DNA from: an uncultured Erythrobacter sp. | GTDB taxonomy: Bacteria; Pseudomonadota; Alphaproteobacteria; Sphingomonadales; Sphingomonadaceae | Direction: 5' to 3' | Assembly (NCBI GenBank): GCA_947494705.1 | Contig: CANLVN010000001.1 | Span: forward strand, 372,001 to 436,000 | DNA: 64,000 bases | In this document: one piece after another, positions 27,467-36,249 of the stretch | How the letters are laid out: the number at the start of each line of letters is the position of its first letter | Numbering within the stretch: the first letter of the stretch is position 1 | Position numbers and translations under genes: made by a program | Notes under the pieces: model-generated | Databases searched by the model: none | The model's input: the letters and a program-made list of their open reading frames with translations, nothing else | What the model was told of the DNA's origin: nothing

Positions 27467-28036
27467 ATGAAACACGAATTCGCCTACGAGGAAGCGCAGC
27501 GCCATTTGAAGCAGCGCAATCGCTTTGCGGCGCTTGCCGGATTGCTCGGTCTCACCACCGTGCTCGCAGTCGGCACGGCAGCGACGCGCGACGAAACGCT
27601 CGTGCTCGTGCCGATCATGTCAGAACGGGTCGCGCTCAGCAGCGGCGGTATCGAAGCGCAGTATCTGGAACTCGTTACGCGCGACACCGCGCTGATGCTG
27701 CTTAATCGCGCGCCCGAAAGCCTCGACTACTGGATGGAGCAAATCCTGGAGGTCGCCGATCCGGCAGCGCGAGGACAGCTCAAGGCCGAGTTGGTCAAGA
27801 TCGTCGACGAGCAGCGGGGCTCGGACATCAGCCAGGCCTTCGTCATCGCCTCGATGCGCGTCGATACCGAGGCGCTGACCTCCACTGTGACCGGCACGCT
27901 CAAGACCTTCGTCGGAGCGCAGGTCATCGCGAGCCAGGAGCGCAGCTTCGAATTCACCTGGAACCGCCGCGGTCTCAGCCTCGGCCTCTCGGGTTTCCGT
28001 CAGCTTCCCAATCCCAACGAGGAGGAAGACCTATGA
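27467..28036 (+). CDS. traE: TraE, type IV conjugative assembly protein
   Basis: A 189-residue TraE protein (VirB5/VirB8-like role). It has a single N-terminal membrane segment (FAALAGLLGLTTVLAVGTA), the family segment RDTALMLLNRAPESLDYW and the C-terminal FEFTWNRRGLSLGLSGFRQL. A strong GAGGGAGG site lies upstream. Its stop overlaps the start of traK (ATGA). Confidence 0.9.
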   Translation: MKHEFAYEEAQRHLKQRNRFAALAGLLGLTTVLAVGTAATRDETLVLVPIMSERVALSSGGIEAQYLELVTRDTALMLLNRAPESLDYWMEQILEVADPAARGQLKAELVKIVDEQRGSDISQAFVIASMRVDTEALTSTVTGTLKTFVGAQVIASQERSFEFTWNRRGLSLGLSGFRQLPNPNEEEDL

Positions 28037-28373
28037 GTCTCCTTGTCCGTCCCTTCCCGGCAGCAGCGACAAGTATCGCGCTCGCCGCCCTGACCTGCGC
28101 TTTCGCTACGCCAGCCCGAGCCGACCAGTTCGTCGAAGCGGCCGATGGCGCAACGATCGATTGCGTGCTCGCCCGCGGCGCACTGACCCGCATCGCGCTC
28201 ATCGAAGATGGCTTCGCCAATGTCTCCAAGATGGCGAGCGGCTTTCCCTATAACGATTTCGAAGTGACGCACGAGCCGGTACGCGGCGACATCTATGTCT
28301 CGGTGCCGCTGCAATATGCGAGCGCCCGGGTCAGCTTCTTCGCGACCAGTAGCGCGGGTCATGTCTATAAAGC
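28033..28373 (+). pseudogene. traK: traK, truncated by deletion junction
   Basis: The N-terminal part of TraK, the secretin-like outer-membrane conjugation protein. A signal peptide (LAALTCAFATPARA) and the family region IALIEDGFANVSKMASGFPYNDFEVTHEPVRGDIYV are present. Homology ends at about SSAGHVYK; the remaining 15 codons to the stop at 28419 are read from DNA that encodes an integrase on the other strand. Full TraK is about 240 residues, so half is missing. traB and later genes are absent. Confidence 0.85.
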
Positions 28374-28947
28374 TCCCTTCCCTCTTTGTCATGGTGTCGC
28401 GCCAGCGGTTGATGTCTGACCGTGCGATCATGTCGACCGGAAGTTCGCCGAAATGCGGAATGAGCAGCTGATCGATGCGCGAGCGCGAGCTCGTCCTGGT
28501 CGACGGCTTCCAGTGCGGCGAATAGTCGGTCCAGAATTCCTCGGCGAAGTCGACAAAGAGCGGGACCTTTTTCTGCTCGGGCGCAGACGGCAGGTCGGCA
28601 AGCGTAGCCCTGATGAGCAATCTGCGCGCGGCAGCGCGCGCGGCGGGAGCGCCCAGCGCACCTGCCGCCACTCCCGCGCGTCCCAGCGTCACCATCCTCT
28701 GCACGCCTCGGGGCCTGTACTTCACTATCCAGCTAAGGTGTCCGGACTTGCGCTTGCGCAGTCCGAAGCCAGGCAGTTCATTATCCCATGTAATCCCGAG
28801 CGGAAGTGAGGCTCGACGGGCCACATGACCGGTCAGTTTCAGCTTATTGGATTGGCGTTTGTGGGTGACGGCTGTGCCTTGCCCACCCACAGATTGCCGG
28901 TGGGTTAGAAATTTCGAACTATCTGTTTTTACTAGGTTTTGCTCCAT
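28374..28947 (-). pseudogene. tyrosine recombinase (integrase), N-terminal fragment
   Basis: About 190 codons of a phage-type integrase. An N-terminal arm-binding DUF4102-like part (LPLGITWDNELPGFGLRKRKSGHLSWIVKYR) and the start of the core-binding domain (DFAEEFWTDYSPHWKPSTRTSSRSRIDQLLIP) are visible, ending at RWRDTMTKREGSF. The catalytic domain with the Arg, His and Tyr residues is lost; translation then runs into antisense traK. It belongs to a different recombinase lineage from the complete integrase at 34771. Confidence 0.85.
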
Positions 28948-29355
28948 AAATGCAGCTTAGGCTGCGTACGGTGTGCCAATTCTGTTCCCCATTGCGCGGC
29001 GAAATCCGGTGATCTTGGTCGTTTCGTTCTCGAAGGCATTTTCCAACAAAGCCCTTGGCGGCGCGAGCATCCAGTTCGCGGCCGTAATCCAGCCTGATCT
29101 GTAATTGAAAGAATACCACGCACAAAGACCGCACCCCCGCAAAGGCTGCGGCAAAGGAGCGCGTGCGGTGCCCGGGACCGGGGCCTGTCGGTTCCCGCGG
29201 CACCGCGCCGGTCCGACCCGCTGCCGCTCGGGAGTGCGCGCGGGGCCCAGAACAAAAATGGCCGCGCCCGCAGGAGCACCGCCGAAGGCGGGGCGGGACC
29301 GAGCGCGTCCCCAGCCCGCTCCACATTTCGTCCCGCTCCAGTGCCAGCGAACACG
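28948..29355. other. 408-bp GC-rich spacer without convincing gene
   Basis: Open frames exist on both strands but none has a good start and family match. A minus-strand frame ending at 28957 (ending GNRIGTPYAA) might be the tail of a lost gene. The part from about 29150 to 29300 is strikingly GC-rich with overlapping inverted repeats, which might be structural DNA or simply high-GC sequence. Confidence 0.45.
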
Positions 29356-29391
29356 AAAAAAGGGCAGGAACCGTCACCGGCTCCTGCCCTC
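29356..29391 (-). terminator. Rho-independent terminator
   Basis: On the minus strand a stem GGGCAGGAGCC / GGTTCCTGCCC is followed by six T residues (plus-strand A run at 29356-29361). It lies just downstream of the 73-residue gene ending at 29401. This is a strong intrinsic terminator by shape. Confidence 0.85.
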
Positions 29392-29400
29392 GTTTGGTCG

Positions 29401-29622
29401 TCAGTATTCGTCCAGCAAGGCCCCATGGACCGTGTGCACCACGCGGCTGGCGAGATGCGCAGGCAGTGCGTTGTAGTCACCCTCGTCCAGGGCGAAGTAG
29501 CCCAGGTCTTCATCTTCCACCACGTGCTGGTCGAAGAAACTGTGCAGGGCGCGCCTTTCGGCAACTGCAAGCGCTTCGAAATAGCTGTGCGCGTTCGTGT
29601 CCAAGGTGCTGAGTGCAGTCAT
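29401..29622 (-). CDS. small ICE-type hypothetical protein (73 aa)
   Basis: A 73-residue acidic protein (VVEDEDLGYFALDEGDYNALPAHLA) of a kind common in sphingomonad ICEs and plasmids. The start is very well supported by AGGAGGATATC before ATG 29622, and an intrinsic terminator follows. No function is known; longer upstream frames are not supported. Confidence 0.75.
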   Translation of the reverse strand: MTALSTLDTNAHSYFEALAVAERRALHSFFDQHVVEDEDLGYFALDEGDYNALPAHLASRVVHTVHGALLDEY

Positions 29623-29965
29623 GATATCCTCCTGAAACCTGTCGCTGAGACGACAGGAAACAGGCGGAGGGGCATGGGGCCGGCGGGTCAGGGATCGCCC
29701 CGAGGGCGACCGCGAAGCGGCGGTGGGGGCAACGATTTTGTCGGACCGGAGCAAAGCGCAGGGGAGGCAAAATGGTGGGGCCCCGCCGTCCTTGACGCGC
29801 CGGCCCTATGCCCATCACCCTTGGAACTCGGTGAGCCAGCCCCCTCCCCCGCTTCGTTACGTAGTGCAAGGGACGACCCGCGCGATTGGACTTTCCTACA
29901 GGCTGTGCCCGGGTGCATGTTGATCGACGGGAGGAACCACCGAGGGGTGCAGGAAAGGAACCCCG
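29623..29965. other. 343-bp divergent spacer
   Basis: This lies between the small minus-strand gene and the DUF6437-like gene. No gene is convincing. It would carry the divergent promoters; several GC-rich inverted repeats are present, but no defined operator was recognised. Confidence 0.45.
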
Positions 29966-30220
29966 ATGCCAACCAAACGAAGCGCTGTCGCAGCACTCCG
30001 GAAACTCGAGGCCGACCGGCTGGCACTTGCCGAGCGCCAGAAACAACTTGAGGAGCAAGCCGCCCTAGAACTGGGCCGCATCATATTGGGAACAGGACTT
30101 GAGACCTTCTCGAAGAAGGCGCTCGCAAGAGTTGCCGGAGAACTTGGAAAGCTCGGCGAAGAAGCATCTCTGCAGAGGCTGCTTCCACCGGCTCGCTCAT
30201 CTTCTCCTACCGAACAGTGA
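29966..30220 (+). CDS. DUF6437-like small helical protein
   Basis: An 84-residue protein, strongly helical and charged (LRKLEADRLALAERQKQLEEQAALELGRIIL), likely a coiled coil. Similar small proteins sit beside ssb in sphingomonad ICEs and plasmids; the DUF6437 assignment is from pattern memory. AAAGGA precedes the ATG. A large hairpin follows the stop. Confidence 0.65.
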   Translation: MPTKRSAVAALRKLEADRLALAERQKQLEEQAALELGRIILGTGLETFSKKALARVAGELGKLGEEASLQRLLPPARSSSPTEQ

Positions 30221-30242
30221 ACCGGAGAGTAGGAACAGTAAG

Positions 30243-30274
30243 AAGGGGCCCTGTCCGGTAGGACAGGACCCCTT
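30243..30274. terminator. bidirectional hairpin between convergent genes
   Basis: An inverted repeat AAGGGGCCCTGTCC / GGACAGGACCCCTT around a GGTA loop, with one mismatch, lies between the converging DUF6437-like and ssb genes. There is no clear T tract, so termination is likely but not certain. Confidence 0.6.
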
Positions 30275-30298
30275 CGGGAGTGAGACCGACGGGAGAGT

Positions 30299-30697
30299 TC
30301 AGTCGATCTCGGGAGCGTCGGTGTTGTCGTTGTCGTCACTCGAGCCGTTACCGCGGGAGAGGAAGTCGACCTTGTCGGCGAGGATCTCGGTGCCGTAGCG
30401 CGTGACCCCGTCCTTGTCCTCCCACTGGGTGTAGTGGATGCGGCCCTGGACCGATACCAGTTGGCCCTTGGAGCAGTACTGGCCGACGGTCTTGGCGAGG
30501 CCGTTGAAGCAGGTCACCCGGTGGAACTCGCTTTCCTTGGCGGTATAGCCGTTCTCGTCCTTGTAAGTCTTGCCGTCCTTGTCCCGTGCGGGGCGATCGG
30601 TGACGACGGTGATCCCGGTGACATTGGTGCCGCCCTTGGTCTCGCGAGTTTCCGGATCGCGGGCGATGCGGCCAGTGAGGATTGCGATATTGGTCAT
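30299..30697 (-). CDS. ssb: single-stranded DNA-binding protein, ICE-borne
   Basis: A 132-residue SSB. The OB-fold start MTNIAILTGRIARDPETRETK and the core FHRVTCFNGLAKTVGQYCSKGQLVSVQGRIHYTQWEDKDG are clear. The acidic tail (SSDDNDNTDAPEID) is short and lacks the canonical DDDIPF end, as usual for mobile-element copies. It protects single strands during transfer or replication. It leads the minus-strand block of the element. Confidence 0.92.
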   Translation of the reverse strand: MTNIAILTGRIARDPETRETKGGTNVTGITVVTDRPARDKDGKTYKDENGYTAKESEFHRVTCFNGLAKTVGQYCSKGQLVSVQGRIHYTQWEDKDGVTRYGTEILADKVDFLSRGNGSSDDNDNTDAPEID

Positions 30698-30967
30698 GGT
30701 GTAAGTTCCTTCAGTTCCTCAAACCGGAGACCATCTCCGGCTTGCGAACATCCAGAAGAAGCAGGGCATGGGAGGACTGCACCGCAGGAGCGAAGCTCCA
30801 AGGGAAACCTGTTCATGACGGGTGGTGCGGGCAGGCGCGCGAAGCGCGACAACACGGCCGTCAAAGGAACGGGTTGCTGTCGTCAGCTGACCTGATTCAG
30901 GACTGTTCGCGAAGAAAGCCGGATGGGTATCGGGTGCGCGTCTGAAGGTGCCAAGACCGAGCTGCAA

Positions 30968-31237
30968 TCAACTTACCCCATCGCCCTCCGATGCCGCCAG
31001 AAGATCCATGAAGTTGCGGGCTGCCTCCCGGTCTTCCTCGCTTTCGAACGCCACATCGAGATCGGGGGCGGACCCGAACATGTGCAGGAACGACCACAGT
31101 GCAAAGCGCTTGCCCCGGTCCTTCTCAAGGCCGAGATCGACCCGGCAATGCTCAATGCCGGCTGCAAAGGTGTCGGGGGCAACCCCGGAAAGGTCGCTGG
31201 TGGCAAAGTAGCGCTGTAGCAGATCGTCAAGTTGCAT
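30968..31237 (-). CDS. ICE-type hypothetical protein (89 aa)
   Basis: About 89 residues from MQLDDLLQRYF, with AAGIEHCRVDLGLEKDRGKRFALWSFLHMFG and an acidic end. No known domain is recognised. Similar proteins lie between ssb and DUF2493 genes in sphingomonad ICEs as far as pattern memory goes. A start 12 codons upstream is possible but less likely. Confidence 0.6.
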   Translation of the reverse strand: MQLDDLLQRYFATSDLSGVAPDTFAAGIEHCRVDLGLEKDRGKRFALWSFLHMFGSAPDLDVAFESEEDREAARNFMDLLAASEGDGVS

Positions 31238-31306
31238 GACCGGTCCATAGTCGGGTCCGCGCCGAATGCACATGCAGGCAATTCAGATATGGATGACGAA
31301 GGGCCC

Positions 31307-32242
31307 TCAGGCCCCGGGAGAGGTACCCAAGAGGCCGCGACGATCGACTACGGTGATACGGCGCGCTTTGGCATCGATGACAAGCCGTTCGGTTACACCA
31401 TTGCCCGGAAAGGCGACAACGTAGCGCGGATTGAGTGAGAGCATCTGCTCGTTGCGCTTGAAGCCGGCGCGGGCACCAAGCCGACGATCGAGCGAATAGG
31501 TCAGCTGCTGGACTTCGCGGCGTTCAGCCCAGCTCGCGGCGAGTCGATCGGCACCCTTGCCGTCGCCGCCATGGACCAGGAAGAGATCGGGAACCACATC
31601 GCGAACCTTGTCGAGCGTCGCCCAGATATTGTCGGCGTAGACACGCGCATCCTCGGCGCTCTCGAAGCTCTGGCGACCACCGGCGAAAACGACCGGAGTT
31701 CCTTCCGGAATCAGAGCGTGACGCCGGTTCTCAGCACGTGCGCGGAGGAAATCGCGGGCATCGATCACAGCCGAAGTAAGGTGGCGCGAATGGCCCGTAC
31801 GCGAGCCAGAAACGGGCTTCCACGAGGAACCGGTCTCGTCGCGATAGAGTGCTGCCGCAGCCTCGCGCATCTGCTCGAAGGCCAGCATGCTGGCTTCGGC
31901 AGCCTGCGCGCGCTCGACCTGCTCTTCAAGATTGCTCGAGTGCACTTCGGAGCCATCGGCTGATGCGAGGAGGACCCGGATCTCGTCGCTGGCCCGGTCG
32001 AGCTGAGCGGACTTCCGGCTGGCGGCACGGTGAAAGAGATTGACCACGCCCCAGGCAATGTCCTCGGCATCAGCTTCCAGAGCCGTGTCGGAAAACATCG
32101 CGAAGAGGTCGGACCATACGGCGCCAAGCGTCTGCTCGATCGCGTCCTCGCAGGGAAAGTCGGTTTCGTTGAAGGGAGCCGGCTTGATGCTGAGGCCTGA
32201 GAGGTCGAGGCCGCTCAACTGGTCGATGAAGCTGTCGTACAT
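31307..32242 (-). CDS. DUF2493 (SLOG-fold) protein
   Basis: About 311 residues from MYDSFIDQLSGL. The N-terminal half is helical. The C-terminal half carries the YspA/SLOG pattern VVFAGGRQSFESAED followed by LFLVHGGDGKGADRLAASWAERR and VVAFPGNGVTERLV, a nucleotide- or ligand-binding Rossmann fold. It is common on mobile elements with unknown role. Start 32242 follows GGAGACACCCC; the long upstream extension lacks support. Confidence 0.82.
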   Translation of the reverse strand: MYDSFIDQLSGLDLSGLSIKPAPFNETDFPCEDAIEQTLGAVWSDLFAMFSDTALEADAEDIAWGVVNLFHRAASRKSAQLDRASDEIRVLLASADGSEVHSSNLEEQVERAQAAEASMLAFEQMREAAAALYRDETGSSWKPVSGSRTGHSRHLTSAVIDARDFLRARAENRRHALIPEGTPVVFAGGRQSFESAEDARVYADNIWATLDKVRDVVPDLFLVHGGDGKGADRLAASWAERREVQQLTYSLDRRLGARAGFKRNEQMLSLNPRYVVAFPGNGVTERLVIDAKARRITVVDRRGLLGTSPGA

Positions 32243-32461
32243 GGGGTGTCTCCTGATCGCGGGGACAAGGAGAGGAGGCACCATTGCCTCGTCCCTGTCC
32301 GCCGGAGCCCGATCAGGGCCGGGGAAAGGGGCGAGGCGCACCGCGCAGCGGGAAACCTGCGGCCCAAGGCTGGCGCGGGCAACACGGGCCGACGGGCCGC
32401 AGGTTGCGGCTCGCCCCGACCGGCCCAAGGGCCTCTCCCGGCGGACAGGGATGAGGCAGGA

Positions 32462-32902
32462 TCAGGACCCGGTGTCGCAGGCGGATCGGGAACGCTCGAA
32501 GATCGCTTCGCCATTCGAGAACCGACCGACCATGCGGAGCTCACCAAACAGGTCGATGAACCTACCCGAGACCTGGCCAAGCCAGTGCCGTGCTCTCGCC
32601 GTTCGTGGGTTATAGAAATCGGCTTCCCAATAGCGAGCGTCATCGCGCTCGGCGAGCCAGATCGCGGCGAGCCCGCAATAGGTCGATATGCCGCAATCGG
32701 CGAAAGCATTGCGAAGGAGGATACGATCTTCGCGGCCGCGCCATTCATCGAAGCGCTCTAAGGATGGAAAGGTCGCCTTCGCAGTATCGATGACCTCGTC
32801 GACGAGGCACTCGTAGGCCCAGTCGGTGTCGTCTTCTTCGCCGTCATCGAGCAGGCGAAAGGCCACCACGGAGCCGGTCGGATAGCTGACGGAACGTCCC
32901 AT
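32462..32902 (-). CDS. ICE-type hypothetical protein (146 aa)
   Basis: A 146-residue soluble acidic protein (GEEDDTDWAYECLVDEVIDTA, later FDEWRGREDRILLRNAFADCGISTY). No domain is recognised. It is in line with DUF2493 downstream and the Toprim gene upstream, consistent with one transcript. Confidence 0.6.
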   Translation of the reverse strand: MGRSVSYPTGSVVAFRLLDDGEEDDTDWAYECLVDEVIDTAKATFPSLERFDEWRGREDRILLRNAFADCGISTYCGLAAIWLAERDDARYWEADFYNPRTARARHWLGQVSGRFIDLFGELRMVGRFSNGEAIFERSRSACDTGS

Positions 32903-32923
32903 CTCTCTGCTCCTCAGGCTGCA

Positions 32924-33832
32924 TCAGCGAGATTGATGTCGGGCTTGCTTTCGTGGGATTGGCAACCACCCAGTTTGAGCAGCAGGCTTGCGAACGTGGA
33001 TCGTGCGTCCATCGCGGGCATAGGCGGCCAGGGCACGAGAAGCGGCCAACTTGCCGCCAGCATCGTGATCGACGAAGAGGTGGAGTTCGGTCACACTCTC
33101 GGGAATGCTTACGAGACCGAAACGCTCATTCCCAAGGGTCGCCCAAACGGGAATGCCGGTGAGCGCATAGGCTGACAACGCGCTCTCGATCCCCTCGGCA
33201 AGGCCGAGCTTCCCGGAAACCGGAGCAAAGAGACGGACAGCAGCTTCACCGAGCGAGCCAAGCGCGCGCTTTGGCTTGTCGAAGGTGGCCTTGGTTGAAG
33301 CCTCGGTGGACAAAAACGTGCGGTGGATCGCGATCGGCCCCTCGTCGAGGCTGACCGCCGCAATCATAGCGGGAAGAAAGCGGGCCTGTCCTATCGGCCC
33401 GAGCGGCGTTTGCGGATCAAAGCGAAGAGCTGAAGATGCGGCCAGGATGCCGCGGCTCTCGAGGTAGGCCTTCGCCGGACTGGCACCCAATGGTTCCGCT
33501 TCGCGCCAGATCCTCAACGCTGCTGCCGAGGGTGTGCGTAGCCTTGTTGGCTCGATCTGATCCTCGGCCGAAGAACCCGAGAAAAACCTGGCCACCTCGA
33601 AACCTTCGCGCGCCATTGCGGAAAGCACGCTCTGTTGATCGCAGCCCGCAAAGCAATGGAAGAGAATAGCCTTTCGGCCGAGCGTCACGCCGAGCGAAGG
33701 TGTGCGGTCATCATGCGCGGGACAGCACGCCATCCCCTTTGTGCCTGACCATTTGCCCCCTCGGCTTTCGCAGATGTTGCGGGCGGTGTCCTCAAGCGAG
33801 GTACGTGACACGGTTGAATTCGAAACAGGCAT
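32924..33832 (-). CDS. DUF7146/Toprim primase-like protein
   Basis: A 302-residue primase-like protein. An N-terminal CHC2-like zinc ribbon has Cys and His in GMACCPAHDDRTPSLGV and LFHCFAGCDQ. A middle helical region follows, then a Toprim domain (GLAEGIESALSA ... ELHLFVDHDAGGKLAA) with its acidic residues. Such proteins support ICE or plasmid replication. The C-terminal 20 residues (GWLPIPRKQARHQSR) look unlike a usual ending; another frame there reads KPDINLADAA, so a terminal frameshift is possible. Confidence 0.82.
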   Translation of the reverse strand: MPVSNSTVSRTSLEDTARNICESRGGKWSGTKGMACCPAHDDRTPSLGVTLGRKAILFHCFAGCDQQSVLSAMAREGFEVARFFSGSSAEDQIEPTRLRTPSAAALRIWREAEPLGASPAKAYLESRGILAASSALRFDPQTPLGPIGQARFLPAMIAAVSLDEGPIAIHRTFLSTEASTKATFDKPKRALGSLGEAAVRLFAPVSGKLGLAEGIESALSAYALTGIPVWATLGNERFGLVSIPESVTELHLFVDHDAGGKLAASRALAAYARDGRTIHVRKPAAQTGWLPIPRKQARHQSR

Positions 33833-33972
33833 ACCGGCTCCATCGCCTCACAATTGCCCCCTCCAGACGAACCCCTCTCCTCTCGGATAAACTTACAAAA
33901 AAAACGTTTTCCTACACCCATTCGTTCTATTTATGTTCTCTTGCGGATCGAGGCAAGGTGAAAGGTGATTCA

Positions 33973-34563
33973 ATGCGAATGTCTCTGGTGGCTTGCGGTT
34001 GCGGTGCGCTCGCGATTGCGATTTCGGGATCCGCGCACGCGCAGGAGTTTCAGGTCTTCGACCATGACCTCGGCACAGTTGAGGTTACAAACGACAAAGG
34101 GCGCGCTTTCAACCCGACTGCAATCCACTTGGGCAAGCCAGATGGCGGCGCGGCCTATATCGATAGAAGCTTCAAGGAAGCCTTGTATGAGCCACACATC
34201 CGGCAAGCTGAAGCGCGATACCAATTGCCGCCTCGACTGCTTCAGGCCCTGATTTGGCAGGAATCGCGGTTCAACCCGATGGCAATCAGTCCGGCTGGCG
34301 CCGCTGGGCTCGCTCAACTCATGCCGGGAACGGCAAGAGAACTTGGTGTCAGCAATCGCCACGATCCGGCTGAGAACATCGATGGCGGCGCGCGGTATCT
34401 GAAGCAGATGCTAGAGCGCTTCGGTGCGATCCATCTCGCGCTGGCCGCATACAATGCTGGTCCCGGCGCCGTGTCGCGAGCCGGCGGAATACCGAAAAAT
34501 CGTGAAACACCTGGATATGTGAAGAGCGTTATCGACCGATGGATGGCATACGGTTCGATATGA
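33973..34563 (+). CDS. VirB1-like lytic transglycosylase
   Basis: A 196-residue periplasmic enzyme with signal peptide ending SGSAHAQ, then an SLT domain (PRLLQALIWQESRFNPMAISPAGAAGLAQLMPGTARELG with catalytic Glu in ES, and LALAAYNAGPGAVSRAGGIPK). It locally opens peptidoglycan for conjugation machinery. ATG 33973 has AAGGTGA upstream. It overlaps the next gene by 4 bases (ATGA). Confidence 0.88.
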   Translation: MRMSLVACGCGALAIAISGSAHAQEFQVFDHDLGTVEVTNDKGRAFNPTAIHLGKPDGGAAYIDRSFKEALYEPHIRQAEARYQLPPRLLQALIWQESRFNPMAISPAGAAGLAQLMPGTARELGVSNRHDPAENIDGGARYLKQMLERFGAIHLALAAYNAGPGAVSRAGGIPKNRETPGYVKSVIDRWMAYGSI

Positions 34564-34763
34564 CTACGAATCGGAAAAGGATCAGCGGACGGCTCGAGCA
34601 CCTTCCTCGGGGAGCCGTAATTGTAACCGATGCCGGAGATCATTGGGTTCTCGAAGACTACGAACCCTCAAACAACGACTTTGGATTTGAGGTTACCGCA
34701 GAGGGTATCGTTGTCGGGTTCGACCGCCTTCGCGTCGAATGGCTGGGGCAGGTGCCCGCCTAG
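34560..34763 (+). CDS. DUF5818-like small protein
   Basis: A 67-residue protein. A short beta-rich fold with the ending FEVTAEGIVVGFDRLRVEWLGQ matches sphingomonad DUF5818 proteins, which pair with lytic transglycosylases next to ICE integrases. The start overlaps the transglycosylase stop (ATGA). The function is unknown. It is convergent with the integrase. Confidence 0.65.
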   Translation: MTTNRKRISGRLEHLPRGAVIVTDAGDHWVLEDYEPSNNDFGFEVTAEGIVVGFDRLRVEWLGQVPA

Positions 34764-34770
34764 GAGCAGG

Positions 34771-36024
34771 TCAAGCGGCTCTCAAAACAGCAATGTTTTG
34801 CGCTTTGCCGCCGATGGAATCGAGGAAGTCTGCCCAATCCTGCAGCATTGCACGACGGGGAGCGAGATATTCGGCAGCATTGTATGCCCCGCGAACCTCG
34901 TTCTCTTCGCTGTGTGCCAATTGCAGTTCGACCCAGTCTTCATGATATCTGCGGATCCACATCGGTGGTTCGCCGACCTCGACCAGCTGCTCATTCGCCC
35001 AGGTGCTCGCCAGACCCCTGAAGCCGTGAACAGTTTGTCGCCCGTGGTAACCGAGGCGATAGAGGCCATAGATCATCGTATTCTCGGAAAGCGGCATCTT
35101 GGGCTTCTGGCCTGGAAAGACGTATTCGCCTTCGGACTTGCTGATCATATCTTGAGCAAGAGAAGCGGCTTGTCGCGACAAAGGCACGATATGCTCGCGG
35201 CCCATTTTCATCCGATCAGCGCCAATGCGCCAAACTGGTAAATCTCCGACTAGACCTTCAAACTCGTGCTTCTTGGCGAACCGGAGTTCCTTGGTCCGGA
35301 CCCATGTAAGAAGAGCAAAGGTCAATGCCGCCCGCGTAATTTCGGATCGTCTCTCACCCTCTTCCTGGTATCGCTCCATCTTGATGATGAGTTCGGGTAG
35401 CTGTGCCAGAGGCAGCTTCGCCATATGCTTGACCCGAGGACGTGGCTTCAAAGCCCCCCGAAGATGCGCCGTTGGATCGGAATCGCAAAGTCCGCTGGCA
35501 ATCGCGAACTGGAATACCTGACCAATGCATTGCTTGGCCCGTCGACTGATGTCGAGCGCGCCGCGCTCCTCGATCTTCCGAATGACCTTCAGGACTTCTG
35601 GTGGAGTTATCTCATGCATCATGAGCTCGCCTAAGACAGGAAGCACGTCCTGCTCCATCCGTGACCACACGCGCTTCGCATGGGCGGGATTGAGACTACT
35701 TGCTCTGTTCTCATGCCACATGGTGGCAATCGCCCTGAAGGTCTTAGCCTCTTCGAAGTCCCGACCCGGTTTGTGAACCATCGGGTCCCTGCCTTCGGCC
35801 AGCACACCCTTGGCAGCTCTCTTGAGTTCTCTTGCGGCCGCTATTCCGACTTCGGGGTAGGCACCGAAAGAAAGCAGCTTCTCCTTCCCGTGGTACCGGT
35901 ATTTCAGCCGCCAGAGCTTCGAGCCGTTCTTTTGCACCAGGAGGAATAACCCCTCCCCATCCGCAAGCTTGTATGGACGCTCAGCCGCCTTCGCTTTTTT
36001 GATCTGAATCTCACTCAAGGCCAT
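34771..36024 (-). CDS. P4-type tyrosine recombinase (integrase)
   Basis: A complete 417-residue integrase. The DUF4102 N-terminus (SEIQIKKAKAAERPYKLADGEGLFLLV), a core-binding domain (TFRAIATMWHENRASSLNPAHAKRVWSRMEQDVLP), then catalytic residues with Arg in LLTWVRTKELRFA, HGFRGLAST and the Tyr motif in VRGAYNAAEYLAPRRAML. It catalyses site-specific recombination at the att site, which lies about 180 bases upstream of its start. Confidence 0.93.
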   Translation of the reverse strand: MALSEIQIKKAKAAERPYKLADGEGLFLLVQKNGSKLWRLKYRYHGKEKLLSFGAYPEVGIAAARELKRAAKGVLAEGRDPMVHKPGRDFEEAKTFRAIATMWHENRASSLNPAHAKRVWSRMEQDVLPVLGELMMHEITPPEVLKVIRKIEERGALDISRRAKQCIGQVFQFAIASGLCDSDPTAHLRGALKPRPRVKHMAKLPLAQLPELIIKMERYQEEGERRSEITRAALTFALLTWVRTKELRFAKKHEFEGLVGDLPVWRIGADRMKMGREHIVPLSRQAASLAQDMISKSEGEYVFPGQKPKMPLSENTMIYGLYRLGYHGRQTVHGFRGLASTWANEQLVEVGEPPMWIRRYHEDWVELQLAHSEENEVRGAYNAAEYLAPRRAMLQDWADFLDSIGGKAQNIAVLRAA

Positions 36025-36046
36025 TGGGGGTATCGCTCCTTTTCGC

Positions 36047-36077
36047 TACCCCCGGAAAATACCCCCAAAATACCCCC
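36047..36077. repeat. TACCCCC arm-type integrase sites (three copies)
   Basis: TACCCCC occurs at 36047-36053, 36060-36066 and 36071-36077, just upstream of the integrase start; an inverted GGGGGTA lies at 36026-36032. The regular spacing is typical of arm-type integrase-binding sites. The same heptamer recurs at 37531-37549. Confidence 0.6.
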
Positions 36078-36201
36078 ACACCAAATCCGGCTTCAAGCGA
36101 ATGCATGCGCACGCAAGCGGACGCGAATCACTCACATCATTCTGTTTTAATTGAAGTTTACGGATGTATGCGGAAGCAAGCGAACCCATGCGGATTCGAG
36201 A

Positions 36202-36219
36202 TTGGTAGCGGAGGAGGGA
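36202..36219 (-). other. att-like site, copy 1 (tRNA 3'-end-like)
   Basis: TTGGTAGCGGAGGAGGGA, an 18-bp direct repeat of the sequence at 37453-37470. Read on the minus strand it is the end of a tRNA gene (TCCCTCCTCCGCTACCA with CCA), but the rest of a tRNA is not present here. It lies beside the integrase and its arm sites, so it is probably the right attachment site of the ICE remnant. Confidence 0.65.
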
Positions 36220-36249
36220 CTTGAATAGCCGACAAGCGGACAGAGCGGC

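Larger units (their letters stand above)
25731..36219. mobile_element. remnant of an integrative conjugative element
   Basis: The region begins with AlpA and HTH regulators and an F-type tra start (traA, traL, traE, traK), and ends with ssb, DUF2493, Toprim, VirB1-like, DUF5818 and integrase genes beside an att-like repeat. This is the expected outer order of sphingomonad ICEs. Almost all of the conjugation genes between traK and the ssb side are missing. The break is at about 28373, where truncated traK meets a truncated second integrase. It is therefore probably no longer self-transmissible. The left boundary is uncertain; no matching att copy was found near 25.5 kb. Confidence 0.7.

Noticed and set aside
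28957..29154. Minus-strand frame ending GNRIGTPYAA as a gene
   Set aside because: No good start or family match; at most the tail of a lost gene.
36202..36240. A complete tRNA gene at the att site
   Set aside because: Only the 3' end pattern with CCA is present; the T-stem partner does not pair, and no anticodon arm is found.
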